From Luteimicrobium subarcticum (GTDB lineage: Bacteria > Actinomycetota > Actinomycetes > Actinomycetales > Cellulomonadaceae), in contig NZ_PGTZ01000009.1 of the NCBI RefSeq assembly GCF_002798015.1, positions 248,001 to 312,000 on the forward strand: a DNA stretch of 64,000 nt, written 5' to 3'. The notes beneath the pieces are model-generated. The model saw only the letters and a program-made list of their open reading frames with translations, did no database searches and was not told the origin of the DNA. The position numbers were made by a program, and so were the translations under genes. Positions 50,169 to 58,978 of the stretch are shown piece by piece. Positions within the stretch are counted from its first letter, which is position 1; the number at the start of each line of letters is the position of its first letter.

Positions 50169-52816
50169 CGCCGCCGCGTGTCGTCGCGCTCCGGGCCGAG
50201 CACGTCGCCAGCGCCTTGGGGATCGACGAGCCCGCTCCTCGACTCAGCTGGCGTCTCGAGGGCGCCGGCAGTGCGACCGGTTACGAGATCGAGGTCTGCC
50301 GCGACCTCGAGACGGCCCCCGAGATCTGTGCGGTCGCCGCGGTAGGCGCACAGGCGCTCGTGCCGTGGCCCGCGCGGGGGCTCGCCCCGAGAGAGCGTGC
50401 CGTCGTCCGCGTGCGGACGACCAACGACCACCTGGTCGGAGACTGGTCAGACGAGCTGGTCGTCGAGCGCGGGCTCACCCGCGACGCCTGGTCGGCCCCC
50501 TGGGTCAGCCCATCAGTCGCCGCGTCGTCGGAGGGCCCGAGGCCCGCGTTCCTGCTGCGTGCGGAGTACGACCGTCCCGAAGGCGCGCGACGCGTGCGGC
50601 TCTACCTCGCCGCTCACGGCGTCTACCAGCTGGAGCACGACGGGATCCGCGTCGACGACACCGAGCTCGCACCCGGGTGGAGCAGCTTCGGGCACCGCCT
50701 CCGCTACCAGACCTTCGACCTCGACCAGGCATCGGCGGGGGTCCACGCACTCGGAGTGTGGCTCGCGGACGGCTGGTACCGAGGACGGCTCGGGTTCAAC
50801 GGCGGGCTCTGGGACGTCTACGGCCGCGACATCGCGCTGCGGGCCCAGCTCGAGGTCATGCATGAGGACGGATCGGTCGTCCAGGTCCCGTTGTCCTGGA
50901 CCTGGTCTCCCGCGCCGATCACCGCGACCGGTCTGTATGAGGGCGAGCGGCACGACGCCCGGCTCGAGCAGGACGGATGGTCTGCGCCCGGGTTCGACGG
51001 CGGCGCCTGGAATCACGCCGCGGTACTCGACGACGCCGCGTTCGGCGCGGCGCTGGAAGGCCCCGTCGGCCCCCCGGTGCGCTGCGTCGAGGAGATCCGA
51101 CCGGTCGCGGTCGACTGGCGGCCCGACGGCCGGGTCCGTCTCGACTTCGGGCAGAACGTGTCCGGACGGCTGCGGTTCACCGCGACCGCGAATCGTGGGC
51201 ACGTGGTTCGGCTCCACCACGCCGAGGTCCTGGAGGACGACGCGCTCGCCGTGCGGCCGCTGCGGACCGCGAGCTCGGTCGACGAGTACGTGTTCGCGGG
51301 CAGTGGCACGGAGAGCTGGGAACCACGGTTCACGATCCACGGCTTCCGGTATGCCGAGGTCGAGGGCTGGCCCGCGGACGCCCCCGTGTCGGTGGTTGCA
51401 CGGGTGATCCACTCCGACATGCAGCGCGCCGGCTGGTTCACCTCGTCGCACGCCCTGCTCAACCGCCTGCACGAGAACGTCGTGTGGAGCATGCGGGACA
51501 ACTTCGTCGACCTCCCGACGGACTGCCCTCAGCGCGACGAGCGGCTGGGCTGGACCGGAGACATCCAGGTCTTCGCTCCGGCGGCCGCGTTCCTGTTCGA
51601 CTGCACGGGCGTGCTGCGCAGCTGGCTGCGCGACGTCGCGGCCGAGCAGGCGGCTGACGGTACGATGCGCAACTTCCACCCGTGGCTGGAGTGCGGCTTC
51701 CCGTCTGCGCCCGCCGCCGCCTGGGGCGACGCCGCGGTGATCGTGCCGTGGACCCTCTACGAGCGGACGGGCGACGTCCAGGTCCTGAGGGACCAGGCGG
51801 GCAGCATGGCGGCGTGGGTGGATCAGGTCGACGCCCTCACTGGTGGCACGGGTCTCTGGGACGCGAGCTTCCAGCTCGGGGACTGGTTGGACCCGGCCGC
51901 CCCGCCGGACCGCCCGGGGGACTCGGGGACCGACCGTCACCTCGTCGCGACCGCGTATCACGCCCGGAGCGCCCGGCTGACGGCCCAGGCCTTCGACGTG
52001 CTCGGAGACCCCGAGCGGGCTGCCCGGTACGCGCAGGTCGCGGACCGTGCCCTGGCGGCCTTCCGTCGGGAATATGTGGCGCCCTCGGGTCGTATCGTCA
52101 GCGACACCGTGACGGCACTGTCGGTCGCGCTCGAGTTCGGCCTGCTCGCCGACGACGAGCAGCGTGCCATCGCCGGTCGCCGGCTCGTCGAGCTGGTCCG
52201 GGCGAACGACCATCGCATCGCCACCGGGTTCGTCGGTACGCCGCTGGTGTGTGACGCGCTGGTCCGCGTCGGGGCCGTCGACACGGCGTACCACCTCCTC
52301 CTCCAGACGGAGTGCCCGTCCTGGCTGTACCCCGTCACGATGGGGGCGACCACGGTCTGGGAACGCTGGGACAGCATGTTGCCCGACGGCAGCGTGAACC
52401 CCGGCGAGATGACCTCGTTCAACCACTACGCGCTCGGCGCGGTCGCGGACTTCCTTCACCGCGTCGTCGGCGGCCTCGCGCCGTCGGAGCCTGGCTACCG
52501 TCGCGTGCTGGTCGCCCCGCAGCCGGGCGGTGGCCTCACGAGCGGTGGCGCGCGTCATCTGTCGCCGTACGGCGAGATCGACGTCCACTGGGAGCGAACG
52601 GGCGCGACGGTGAGCGTGACCGCGACCCTCCCGGAGGGCGTCGAGGGGGAGATCGTGCTGCCCGGGGATGCGGCGCGCCATCGCATCGTCGCGGGCACCA
52701 CGACGCTCACCGGTAGCTTCCGTCCGGCGAGCGAGGACCCGTCCCGGCCCCGCCTGTGGAACGTCCACAGCCCCGAGGACCGGATCGAGATGGAGCGGGC
52801 GGGAGTGGTGGCATGA
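50165..52816 (+). CDS. intracellular GH78 alpha-L-rhamnosidase
   Basis: 883 residues, no signal peptide. N-terminal beta domains (LSWRLEGAGSATGYEIEV; VRLYLAAHGVYQLEHDGIRVDDTELAPGWSSFGHRLRYQTFDL), then the GH78 catalytic (alpha/alpha)6 barrel with DLPTDCPQRDERLGWTGD at about 448-465, holding the conserved catalytic acid; WLDPAAPPD-like LGDWLDP, SWLYPVTMGATTVWERWDSMLPDGS and FNHYALGAVADFL. It hydrolyses terminal alpha-L-rhamnosyl bonds of glycosides such as rutinosides and neohesperidosides. Cytosolic location implies import of the intact rhamnoside. ATG overlaps the permease stop (ATGA) and its own stop overlaps the next start. Confidence 0.92.
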   Translation: MTPPRVVALRAEHVASALGIDEPAPRLSWRLEGAGSATGYEIEVCRDLETAPEICAVAAVGAQALVPWPARGLAPRERAVVRVRTTNDHLVGDWSDELVVERGLTRDAWSAPWVSPSVAASSEGPRPAFLLRAEYDRPEGARRVRLYLAAHGVYQLEHDGIRVDDTELAPGWSSFGHRLRYQTFDLDQASAGVHALGVWLADGWYRGRLGFNGGLWDVYGRDIALRAQLEVMHEDGSVVQVPLSWTWSPAPITATGLYEGERHDARLEQDGWSAPGFDGGAWNHAAVLDDAAFGAALEGPVGPPVRCVEEIRPVAVDWRPDGRVRLDFGQNVSGRLRFTATANRGHVVRLHHAEVLEDDALAVRPLRTASSVDEYVFAGSGTESWEPRFTIHGFRYAEVEGWPADAPVSVVARVIHSDMQRAGWFTSSHALLNRLHENVVWSMRDNFVDLPTDCPQRDERLGWTGDIQVFAPAAAFLFDCTGVLRSWLRDVAAEQAADGTMRNFHPWLECGFPSAPAAAWGDAAVIVPWTLYERTGDVQVLRDQAGSMAAWVDQVDALTGGTGLWDASFQLGDWLDPAAPPDRPGDSGTDRHLVATAYHARSARLTAQAFDVLGDPERAARYAQVADRALAAFRREYVAPSGRIVSDTVTALSVALEFGLLADDEQRAIAGRRLVELVRANDHRIATGFVGTPLVCDALVRVGAVDTAYHLLLQTECPSWLYPVTMGATTVWERWDSMLPDGSVNPGEMTSFNHYALGAVADFLHRVVGGLAPSEPGYRRVLVAPQPGGGLTSGGARHLSPYGEIDVHWERTGATVSVTATLPEGVEGEIVLPGDAARHRIVAGTTTLTGSFRPASEDPSRPRLWNVHSPEDRIEMERAGVVA

Positions 52817-54981
52817 CCCCCGACCTCGACCAGTCGCTGGCTCTCGTGACGGGTGCGGACCTCATGCACACGCGTGCTGTCGGAGACGTGCCCGCGCTCA
52901 CCACGGCGGACGGTCCCAACGGGCTCGCGATGAACCTCCCCGACTTCTCAGGCAAGGTTCCTGGCACCTGCTTCCCGTCGCCGAGCGCCCTGGCTTCCAC
53001 GTGGGACGCCGGTCTGCTGGAGCGGGTCGGGGAGGCCGTCGCGTCGGAGGCCCGGGCCGCGGGGGCCGACGTCCTGCTCGCCCCGTCGGTGAACATCCGG
53101 CGCTCGCCGCTCGGCGGACGCAGCTTCGAGTACTACTCGGAGGACCCGACGGTGTCCGGTGTGCTGGGGGCCGCGTTCGTGCGCGGCGTCCAGGCGGCCG
53201 GCGTCGCGGCGTGCGTCAAGCACTTCGCGGTGAACAGCCAGGAGACCGACCGGATGCGCGTCAGCGCCGAGCTCTCGGCTTCGGCGCTGCGTGAGATCTA
53301 TCTCCCGGCGTTCGAACGGATCGTCAGGGAGGCGTCCCCGGCGTTCGTCATGGCCTCGTACAACAAGGTCGACGGCACGTACGTGAGCCAGCACCACGAG
53401 CTGCTCACGGGGATCCTGCGCGACGAGTGGGGTTTCGACGGAGCGGTCATGTCTGACTGGGGAGCTGTCGACGATCCTGTGGCGGCCGTGGTCGCCGGCC
53501 TCGACCTCGAGATGCCGGGCCCCGCGCTCGGATCCCAGGCGGCGCTGCGGGAGGCGTGCACGGAGGAGACGGTCCGCGCGGCGGTGCTTCGTGCCGGCGC
53601 GCGAGTCGCTCGCGCGGCGCGGAACTGGTCGGATCGACCGGGGCGCGCGGTCGACGTCCGGGCACATCACGACCTGGCGGTGGACGCCTCGGTGGCGTCG
53701 ATCACGCTGCTGCGCAACGACGGTGTGCTGCCGCTCGCGGGCACCGTGTCATCGGTCGCGCTGGTCGGCTCCCTCGCGGCTGAGCCGCACCGCCAGGGCG
53801 GCGGGAGCGCCGGGGTGAACCCGCTGCGGACCGACGACCTTGCGACGGAGCTGCGAGCCCGGACCCGCGCCGAGGTCAGGTGTGTCGCAGGCTGTGCAGC
53901 GGACGGTGGCTCGGACGCCGCGCTCGCGGACGAGGCCGTCGAGATCGTCGCACGGTCCGACGTGGCGGTCGTCGTCGTCGGGCCCCCGCCGGGCGCCGAC
54001 TCCGAAGGACGTGACCGGTCGACGCTCGAGGTGCCAACCGGTCAACGCGAGCTGGTCGGTCGGCTGTGCGCCACAGGGACGCCGACCGTGGTGGTGCTGA
54101 ACAGCGGGGGCACCCTGCTCACGGCCGGGTGGTCGGACGACGCGGCGGCGGTGCTGGCCTGGTGGCTACCGGGTGCAGGTGGGGGCGAGGCGCTCGCGCG
54201 GGTGCTCGTCGGGCACGACGAGCCGGGGGGCAGGCTGACCGAGACGATCCCCGTGCGGCTCGCCGACACGCCCACAGCGGGCTCCTTCCCGCAGCCAGGT
54301 CGTGCCCTGCACGCTGAGGGCGTGCTGGTCGGCTACCGCTCTTACGACCGGCTGGGTCGAGAGGTGGCGTTCCCCTTCGGTCACGGCATCGGCTACACGA
54401 CGTTCGCTTTCGGGTCGTTGTCAGCGACAGTCGACGGCGAGGAAGTCGCACTGGCCTTCGACGTCACGAACACCGGTGCGCGGGACGGCTCGACGGTCTG
54501 GCAGGTCTACGTCGCGGAGCCCGAGCCGTCGGCGTCCCGTCCTCTACGGAGCCTGGCCGCCTTCGGACGTGTGGCGCTCGCTCCCGGGGAGACGTCCACG
54601 GTCCGGACGGCGCTGCGTCCACGCGTGTTCGAGCGCTGGGACGACACGCTCTCGTGCTGGGTCACGGACGGGGGGGCGTACCGCGTCTCGGTCGGCGCGT
54701 CGTCCAGAGACCTGGCGGAGCATGCCGACGTCACCCGGGAGCGCCGGGTGCCCCACCCCGTGCTGGGTCCGTCGTCCACGTTGCGGGAGTGGCTGACGCA
54801 CCCGGTGCTGGGCCCTCGATTGCTGGAGGCCGCCCGTGGAGCGGACGACGACGGTGCGACGTACGGGTTCCTGTCGAACCCCGTCATCGTGCTGATGATC
54901 GGCGACCTGCCGATCCGACGGCTCTTCGGTGACCCGTCTCAGGGATTGAGCCAGGACCTCCTGGATCGCGCATCCTCCTGA
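52813..54981 (+). CDS. GH3 beta-glycosidase, probably beta-glucosidase
   Basis: 722 residues, no signal peptide; ATG overlaps the rhamnosidase stop (ATGA). Domain 1: TADGPNGLAMN, SVNIRRSPLGGRSFEYYSEDP, KHFAVNSQETDRM and VMSDWGAVDD (nucleophile Asp215). Domain 2: VPTGQRELVGRL, ETIPVRLADTPTAGSFP and FPFGHGIGYTTF; then a fibronectin-like module (about 540-610: AFDVTNTGARDGSTVWQVYV). GH3 enzymes remove beta-glucose or related sugars. After GH78 takes rhamnose from rutinose- or neohesperidose-type units, this enzyme would free the glucose; that order is inference. Confidence 0.88.
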   Translation: MTPDLDQSLALVTGADLMHTRAVGDVPALTTADGPNGLAMNLPDFSGKVPGTCFPSPSALASTWDAGLLERVGEAVASEARAAGADVLLAPSVNIRRSPLGGRSFEYYSEDPTVSGVLGAAFVRGVQAAGVAACVKHFAVNSQETDRMRVSAELSASALREIYLPAFERIVREASPAFVMASYNKVDGTYVSQHHELLTGILRDEWGFDGAVMSDWGAVDDPVAAVVAGLDLEMPGPALGSQAALREACTEETVRAAVLRAGARVARAARNWSDRPGRAVDVRAHHDLAVDASVASITLLRNDGVLPLAGTVSSVALVGSLAAEPHRQGGGSAGVNPLRTDDLATELRARTRAEVRCVAGCAADGGSDAALADEAVEIVARSDVAVVVVGPPPGADSEGRDRSTLEVPTGQRELVGRLCATGTPTVVVLNSGGTLLTAGWSDDAAAVLAWWLPGAGGGEALARVLVGHDEPGGRLTETIPVRLADTPTAGSFPQPGRALHAEGVLVGYRSYDRLGREVAFPFGHGIGYTTFAFGSLSATVDGEEVALAFDVTNTGARDGSTVWQVYVAEPEPSASRPLRSLAAFGRVALAPGETSTVRTALRPRVFERWDDTLSCWVTDGGAYRVSVGASSRDLAEHADVTRERRVPHPVLGPSSTLREWLTHPVLGPRLLEAARGADDDGATYGFLSNPVIVLMIGDLPIRRLFGDPSQGLSQDLLDRASS

Positions 54982-55065
54982 TCAAGGCGAATACCGCTCG
55001 TCGCCCTGGCATGCTGGGTGACGCTGCTGGCTGCCAGGGCCGGCCGAGGCGCGGAGGAGGAGGGT

Positions 55066-55752
55066 GTGACCACCGGACGCACCGAGTACACCGGCGAGGG
55101 CCTGGACGAGCGCGACCTCGCGCCCGCGCCGCTCGCCCAGGTCGAGAAGTGGCTCGCCGCGGCACACCACCGCCAGGCCGAGCGCGGCGACGTGCCGGAG
55201 CCGACGGCGCTGTCCGTCGCGACGGTCGACGCGGCCGGCATGCCGGACGTCCGGACCGTCCTGATGCGGTTCCTGGACGCCCGCGGCCCGGGCTTCGTGA
55301 CGGACCTCGGGTCGGCGAAGAGCACGCAGATCCGCGCGACGGGCGGCATCGCGGCGTCCCTGACGTGGCCTGCGATGTTCCGGGCGGTGCGGTTCCGCGG
55401 CCGCGCCGTGGAGATCGGCCGCGACGAGATCGCCGCGTACTTCGTGTCCCGGCCCTGGGGGTCGAGGATCAGCGCGTGGGCGTCCGACCAGTCGCGCCCC
55501 GTGGCCGACCGTGCGGCGCTCGTCGCTGCGTCTGCGCGCTACGCGGCCCTGTACCCGGACACGGGATCGCCCGACGACGTCCCCGTGCCGTCGAGCTGGG
55601 GCGGCTGGCGGGTGGCGTGCGACGAGGTCGAGCTGTGGGCGGGCCGCCGTGACCGGCTGCACGACCGGCTGGTGTACGTGCGGACCGCTGACCCGGCTGC
55701 CCCGGCGCTCGACGACCCGGGTGCGTGGGAGGTCGTCCGCCGCCAGCCGTAG
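55066..55752 (+). CDS. pdxH: pyridoxamine 5-phosphate oxidase-like protein
   Basis: 228 residues from a GTG with GAGGAGGAGGG before it; an upstream ATG at 55018 adds 16 residues. TALSVATVDAAGMPDVRTVLMRFLDARGPGFVTDLGSAKSTQI, GSRISAWASDQSRP and the C-terminal ELWAGRRDRLHDRLVYVR (PNPOx C-terminal domain) are PdxH landmarks. It oxidises pyridoxamine- or pyridoxine-phosphate to PLP using FMN. The very C-terminus ends AWEVVRRQP instead of the usual RLxP. Not linked to its neighbours by operon structure; it converges with the ADH gene. Confidence 0.85.
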   Translation: MTTGRTEYTGEGLDERDLAPAPLAQVEKWLAAAHHRQAERGDVPEPTALSVATVDAAGMPDVRTVLMRFLDARGPGFVTDLGSAKSTQIRATGGIAASLTWPAMFRAVRFRGRAVEIGRDEIAAYFVSRPWGSRISAWASDQSRPVADRAALVAASARYAALYPDTGSPDDVPVPSSWGGWRVACDEVELWAGRRDRLHDRLVYVRTADPAAPALDDPGAWEVVRRQP

Positions 55753-55775
55753 CTCGTGCAGTCCCGTGCTGGACG

Positions 55776-56792
55776 TCAGGGGACGAGCAGGGTCTTGATC
55801 GCCCGGCGCTCGTCCATCGCGGCGTAGCCCTCCGCCACCTCGGACAGCGGCAGCGTCAGGTCGAACACCCGGCCCGGGTCGATGCTGCGATCGAGGACCT
55901 TGCGGACGAGGTCGTCGAGGTAGGCCCGCACGGGCGCGGGTCCGCCGCGCAGCCCGACGTTGCGCCAGAACATGTGCTGCTGTGCGATCTCGCCGACGTG
56001 CGGCACGCCGACCCAGCCGACCGTGCCGCCGGGGCGGGCGGAACGCAGCGCCTGGTCGACGGAGTCCTCCGTGCCGACGCACTCGAGCACCGCGTCGGCG
56101 CCGATCCCTCCGGTCAGCTCAAGGACCTGCCCGACGCCGTCGTCGCCGCGCTCCGCCACGATGTCGGTGGCGCCGAAGGCGCGGGCCACGGCCTGCCGGT
56201 CGGCGTGGCGGCTCATCGCGACGATCCGTTCGGCACCGAGCTCGGCGGCGGCGAGGACGCCGCTGAGCCCGACCGCTCCGTCGCCGACGACGACCACGGT
56301 CGACCCGGGACGCACGCCGGCGCTCACGGCTGCGTGCCACCCGGTGCACATCACGTCGGACAGGGCGAGCAGCGACGGGACCTGGTCGTCGTCGGGGTGT
56401 CCCGGGGTCGCGACGAGCGTCCCGTCGGCGTTCTGCACGCGGATCAGCTCGGCCTGGCAGCCGTCGTACCCGGTGCCGTGCAGGCAGTGGGACTGCATGC
56501 CCGCACGGCACACCGCGCAGGTGTTGTCGGACGTGAGGAACCCGCCGACGACGAAGTCGCCGACATCGACGGTCTCGACGTCCGCGCCGACCGCCTCGAC
56601 CACACCGACGTACTCGTGCCCGATGGGCGTCGGCGTGGTGACCTGCTGGATGCCGCGGTATCGCCACAGGTCCGACCCGCAGACGCACGCGGCGACGGTC
56701 CGCACGACGGCGTCCGTGGGCTTCTCGATGGTGGGGTCGGGCCGCTCCTCGAAGCGGACGTCGCGGGTTCCGTGGATGACGGCGCCGTGCAT
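55776..56792 (-). CDS. zinc-dependent alcohol dehydrogenase (MDR)
   Basis: 338 residues. CVCGSDLWRYRG and GHEYVGVVEAVG give the catalytic zinc site, NTCAVCRAGMQSHC contains three of the structural zinc cysteines, and VVVVGDGAVGLSGVLAAAELGAERIVAMSRHADR the Rossmann fold; the N-terminus MHGAVIHGTRDVRFEERPDP is typical. The family oxidises alcohols or reduces aldehydes/ketones with NAD(P). Last gene of a redox cluster on the minus strand (AKR, CMD, SDR, DUF2255, ADH). Start at 56792. Confidence 0.87.
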   Translation of the reverse strand: MHGAVIHGTRDVRFEERPDPTIEKPTDAVVRTVAACVCGSDLWRYRGIQQVTTPTPIGHEYVGVVEAVGADVETVDVGDFVVGGFLTSDNTCAVCRAGMQSHCLHGTGYDGCQAELIRVQNADGTLVATPGHPDDDQVPSLLALSDVMCTGWHAAVSAGVRPGSTVVVVGDGAVGLSGVLAAAELGAERIVAMSRHADRQAVARAFGATDIVAERGDDGVGQVLELTGGIGADAVLECVGTEDSVDQALRSARPGGTVGWVGVPHVGEIAQQHMFWRNVGLRGGPAPVRAYLDDLVRKVLDRSIDPGRVFDLTLPLSEVAEGYAAMDERRAIKTLLVP

Positions 56793-56817
56793 GGTTCTCC
56801 TCAGGTCGGCGGACGGG

Positions 56818-57183
56818 TCAGCGCGGGTCGACGCGCAGAGTGGTGGCGCGGGCTACGGGGCTGGTGATGCTCTGCACCGCGGACCCGGTGCCGTACTTGG
56901 CCCGGTACGCGGCGTCGACGGCGTCGTCCCGGCTGTCGTCGGGCGTGAACGTGACCTCGGCGTGCACGCCGCCGGCGTCGATCGCGCCGGTGCCGGTGCG
57001 CTGCACGCCCCGGTACCAGGCGCCGTCCTGTCCGCGCACGGACCGGACGTAGAGCCGGTCGTCGACGACGACGTGCCACACGGTGCGCGGGGTGCGCAGC
57101 GTGCCGTCGGGCCGGTGGGCGGCGACCTCGAGCTCGCCGTCGCTGTCGATCGCGGTGAGGTCCGCGGCGTCCCAGGTGCTCAT
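56818..57183 (-). CDS. DUF2255-family protein
   Basis: 121 residues. STWDAADLTAIDSDGELEVAAHRPDGTLRTPRTVWHVVVDDRLYVRSVRGQDGAWYRGVQRTGTGAIDAGG is the DUF2255 core, a small pyridoxamine-oxidase-like/split-barrel fold that often lies in SDR/AKR clusters. AAGGAG 9 bases upstream of the ATG at 57181-57183; a longer frame has no site. Function unknown; may bind flavin or a substrate aldehyde. Confidence 0.82.
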   Translation of the reverse strand: MSTWDAADLTAIDSDGELEVAAHRPDGTLRTPRTVWHVVVDDRLYVRSVRGQDGAWYRGVQRTGTGAIDAGGVHAEVTFTPDDSRDDAVDAAYRAKYGTGSAVQSITSPVARATTLRVDPR

Positions 57184-57235
57184 GTGCGGGTTCTCCTTCG
57201 GGTGGGTGCGGGGTCGGAGCATGAGGCGGGCGACG

Positions 57236-58096
57236 TCAGAGGCCGGGCGGGTAGTCGGTGGACGCGGCGACGTCGCGCTGCGCCTCGAACCCGGCGACGC
57301 GCTGCTGCAGGGTTGCGACGGTCGAGTCCAGGGCCTGCGACCCGAGCACGAGCCGCAGGGGTGCGGGCTCCACGTCGACGGACTCGATGATCCGCGCGGC
57401 CATGCGGACCGGGTCGCCGGCGGCGAGGCCGTTCGCCGGGTCGAGCATGGCCTCGAACGACCGGGCGGGCGTCCCGGCGTACGCGGGGATCGCGCCCGCG
57501 ACCTGCGCGGACCCGTACCGGAACTCGGTGCGCGCCCCGCCGGGCTCGACGATCGTCAGGCCGATCCCGAAGCCCGCCACCTCGGCGGCGACGGACTCCG
57601 CGAACCCTTCGATGCCCCACTTGGTCGCGTGGTACAGCGAGTTGCCGGGGAACGCGACCTGCCCTCCGTACGACGAGATCTGCACGACGCGCCCGCCGCC
57701 CTGGGCCCGCAGGTGGGGGAGCGACGCCCGGATCAGCTGGATCGACCCGCGCAGGTTGGTCGCGATCATGCGGTCGACCTGGGCGTCGCTGAGCTCCTCG
57801 GCCGCGCCGAACAGCCCGTAGCCGGCGTTCGACACGACGACGTCGACGCGACCGTCGTCGCCGAACGGCTCGCCGGCGAACGCGCGGTCGACCGTGTCGC
57901 GGACCGCGGCCGCGTCCGTCACGTCGAGGAGCGGCGCACGGAACGTGTCGGGGTACCGCTCGAGGAGGTCGGCGACCTTCTCGGTGCCGCGGACGGTCCC
58001 GACGACGCGGTCGCCCACGGCGAGCAGCTGGGCGGTGATCTCGCGGCCGAAGCCTGACGTGACGCCGGTGATCAACCAGGTGCGGGTCCTGGTCAT
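57236..58096 (-). CDS. SDR-family oxidoreductase
   Basis: 286 residues. TWLITGVTSGFGREITAQLLAVGDRV (TGxxxGxG), DVVVSNAGYGLFG, VVQISSYGGQVAFPGNSLYHATKWGIEGF (Ser, Tyr, Lys) and IVEPGGARTEF. The Ser-Tyr-Lys catalytic set is present. It resembles the classical SDRs that reduce ketones and steroid-like compounds. Start at 58096 after GGAGGA; it ends 53 bases before the DUF2255 start and begins 5 bases after the CMD-family stop, so it is one transcription unit with them. Confidence 0.88.
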   Translation of the reverse strand: MTRTRTWLITGVTSGFGREITAQLLAVGDRVVGTVRGTEKVADLLERYPDTFRAPLLDVTDAAAVRDTVDRAFAGEPFGDDGRVDVVVSNAGYGLFGAAEELSDAQVDRMIATNLRGSIQLIRASLPHLRAQGGGRVVQISSYGGQVAFPGNSLYHATKWGIEGFAESVAAEVAGFGIGLTIVEPGGARTEFRYGSAQVAGAIPAYAGTPARSFEAMLDPANGLAAGDPVRMAARIIESVDVEPAPLRLVLGSQALDSTVATLQQRVAGFEAQRDVAASTDYPPGL

Positions 58097-58101
58097 GGTT
58101 C

Positions 58102-58890
58102 TCAGTCCTCCCTGGAGGTGGTGGGGGTGGTCGGCGCGGCCGGCGCGACGGAGTCGAGCGCGCGCAGCGCGTTGAGGGTGCGGGGGTACCCGACGTACGG
58201 GAGGAGCTGGGTGAGCACCGTGACCAGCGTCGCGCGATCGTTGCCGACCCGCAGGTTGGCGGCGACGTGCCCGGCCACCTGCGGGTCGGCACCGCCGAGC
58301 GCGACGCGCATCGCGAGGGTCAGCAGCTCGCGGGTCGGCACGTCGATGCCGCCACGCGTGTAGTGGTCGCCGAAGCAGTTCGCGGACAGGTACCGCTGGA
58401 CGTGCTGCTCGTCCGTGGGGGCGTTCGCGTACATCGTGTCGACGGTGTCGGCGCCCACGATCTGCTGCTGGACGGCGAGCCCGCGGGCGGCCCGGTCCGC
58501 GCGCGTCGTGGTCGACTGCCCGGGCAGCGGGAGCTCCACGCCGTGCTCGAACAGGACCTCGTTCGTCGCGTGGAGGTAGTCGAACACCCGGCCCATACCG
58601 ACGTAGGGCACGGCCTGGTAGACGACCTCCTTGAGCTCGACGGGCGTCACGCCGACCCGCAGCGCCGCCCGCGCGAGGACCCGGAACTCGCCGAGCGCCC
58701 CGCACGCGACGAGAGCCGCGAGCTGGACCAACGTCCGCGTCCGGGGCTCGAGCGGCGCGTCGCGCTGCACGTCCCCGAACGCCCACTCGTCGAAGTGCTC
58801 GACGAGCTCGGGGTCGGTCCGGGCGAGCGTCGACGTCTGGTCGCCGAACAGCTCGTCGTGGTGCTGCTGTGCCTCGACGCTGGGCGCCAT
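58102..58890 (-). CDS. tandem carboxymuconolactone-decarboxylase (CMD/AhpD-fold) protein
   Basis: 262 residues with two CMD modules. Module 1 (about 35-110): RTRTLVQLAALVACGALGEFRVLARAALRVGVTPVELKEVVYQAVPYVGMGRVFDYLHATNEVL. Module 2 (about 165-245): TRELLTLAMRVALGGADPQVAGHVAANLRVGNDRATLVTVLTQLLPYVGYPRTLNALRAL. No CxxC motif, so it is not a peroxidase; such tandem proteins are hydro-lyases or unknown. It belongs with the SDR and AKR genes. ATG at 58890. Confidence 0.85.
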   Translation of the reverse strand: MAPSVEAQQHHDELFGDQTSTLARTDPELVEHFDEWAFGDVQRDAPLEPRTRTLVQLAALVACGALGEFRVLARAALRVGVTPVELKEVVYQAVPYVGMGRVFDYLHATNEVLFEHGVELPLPGQSTTTRADRAARGLAVQQQIVGADTVDTMYANAPTDEQHVQRYLSANCFGDHYTRGGIDVPTRELLTLAMRVALGGADPQVAGHVAANLRVGNDRATLVTVLTQLLPYVGYPRTLNALRALDSVAPAAPTTPTTSRED

Positions 58891-58978
58891 GGTCGTCCTC
58901 CGGTCTCTCGTTCTCGCGTCCTCGAGTCGGCGCGCACGGGCGCGGGCCCGCCGCCGTACAGGAACGTGTCGCGCGTGC

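Noticed and set aside
50165-50230. Signal peptide on the GH78 enzyme
   Set aside because: The N-terminus MTPPRVVALRAEHVASALG has no hydrophobic core or cleavage site; the enzyme is intracellular.
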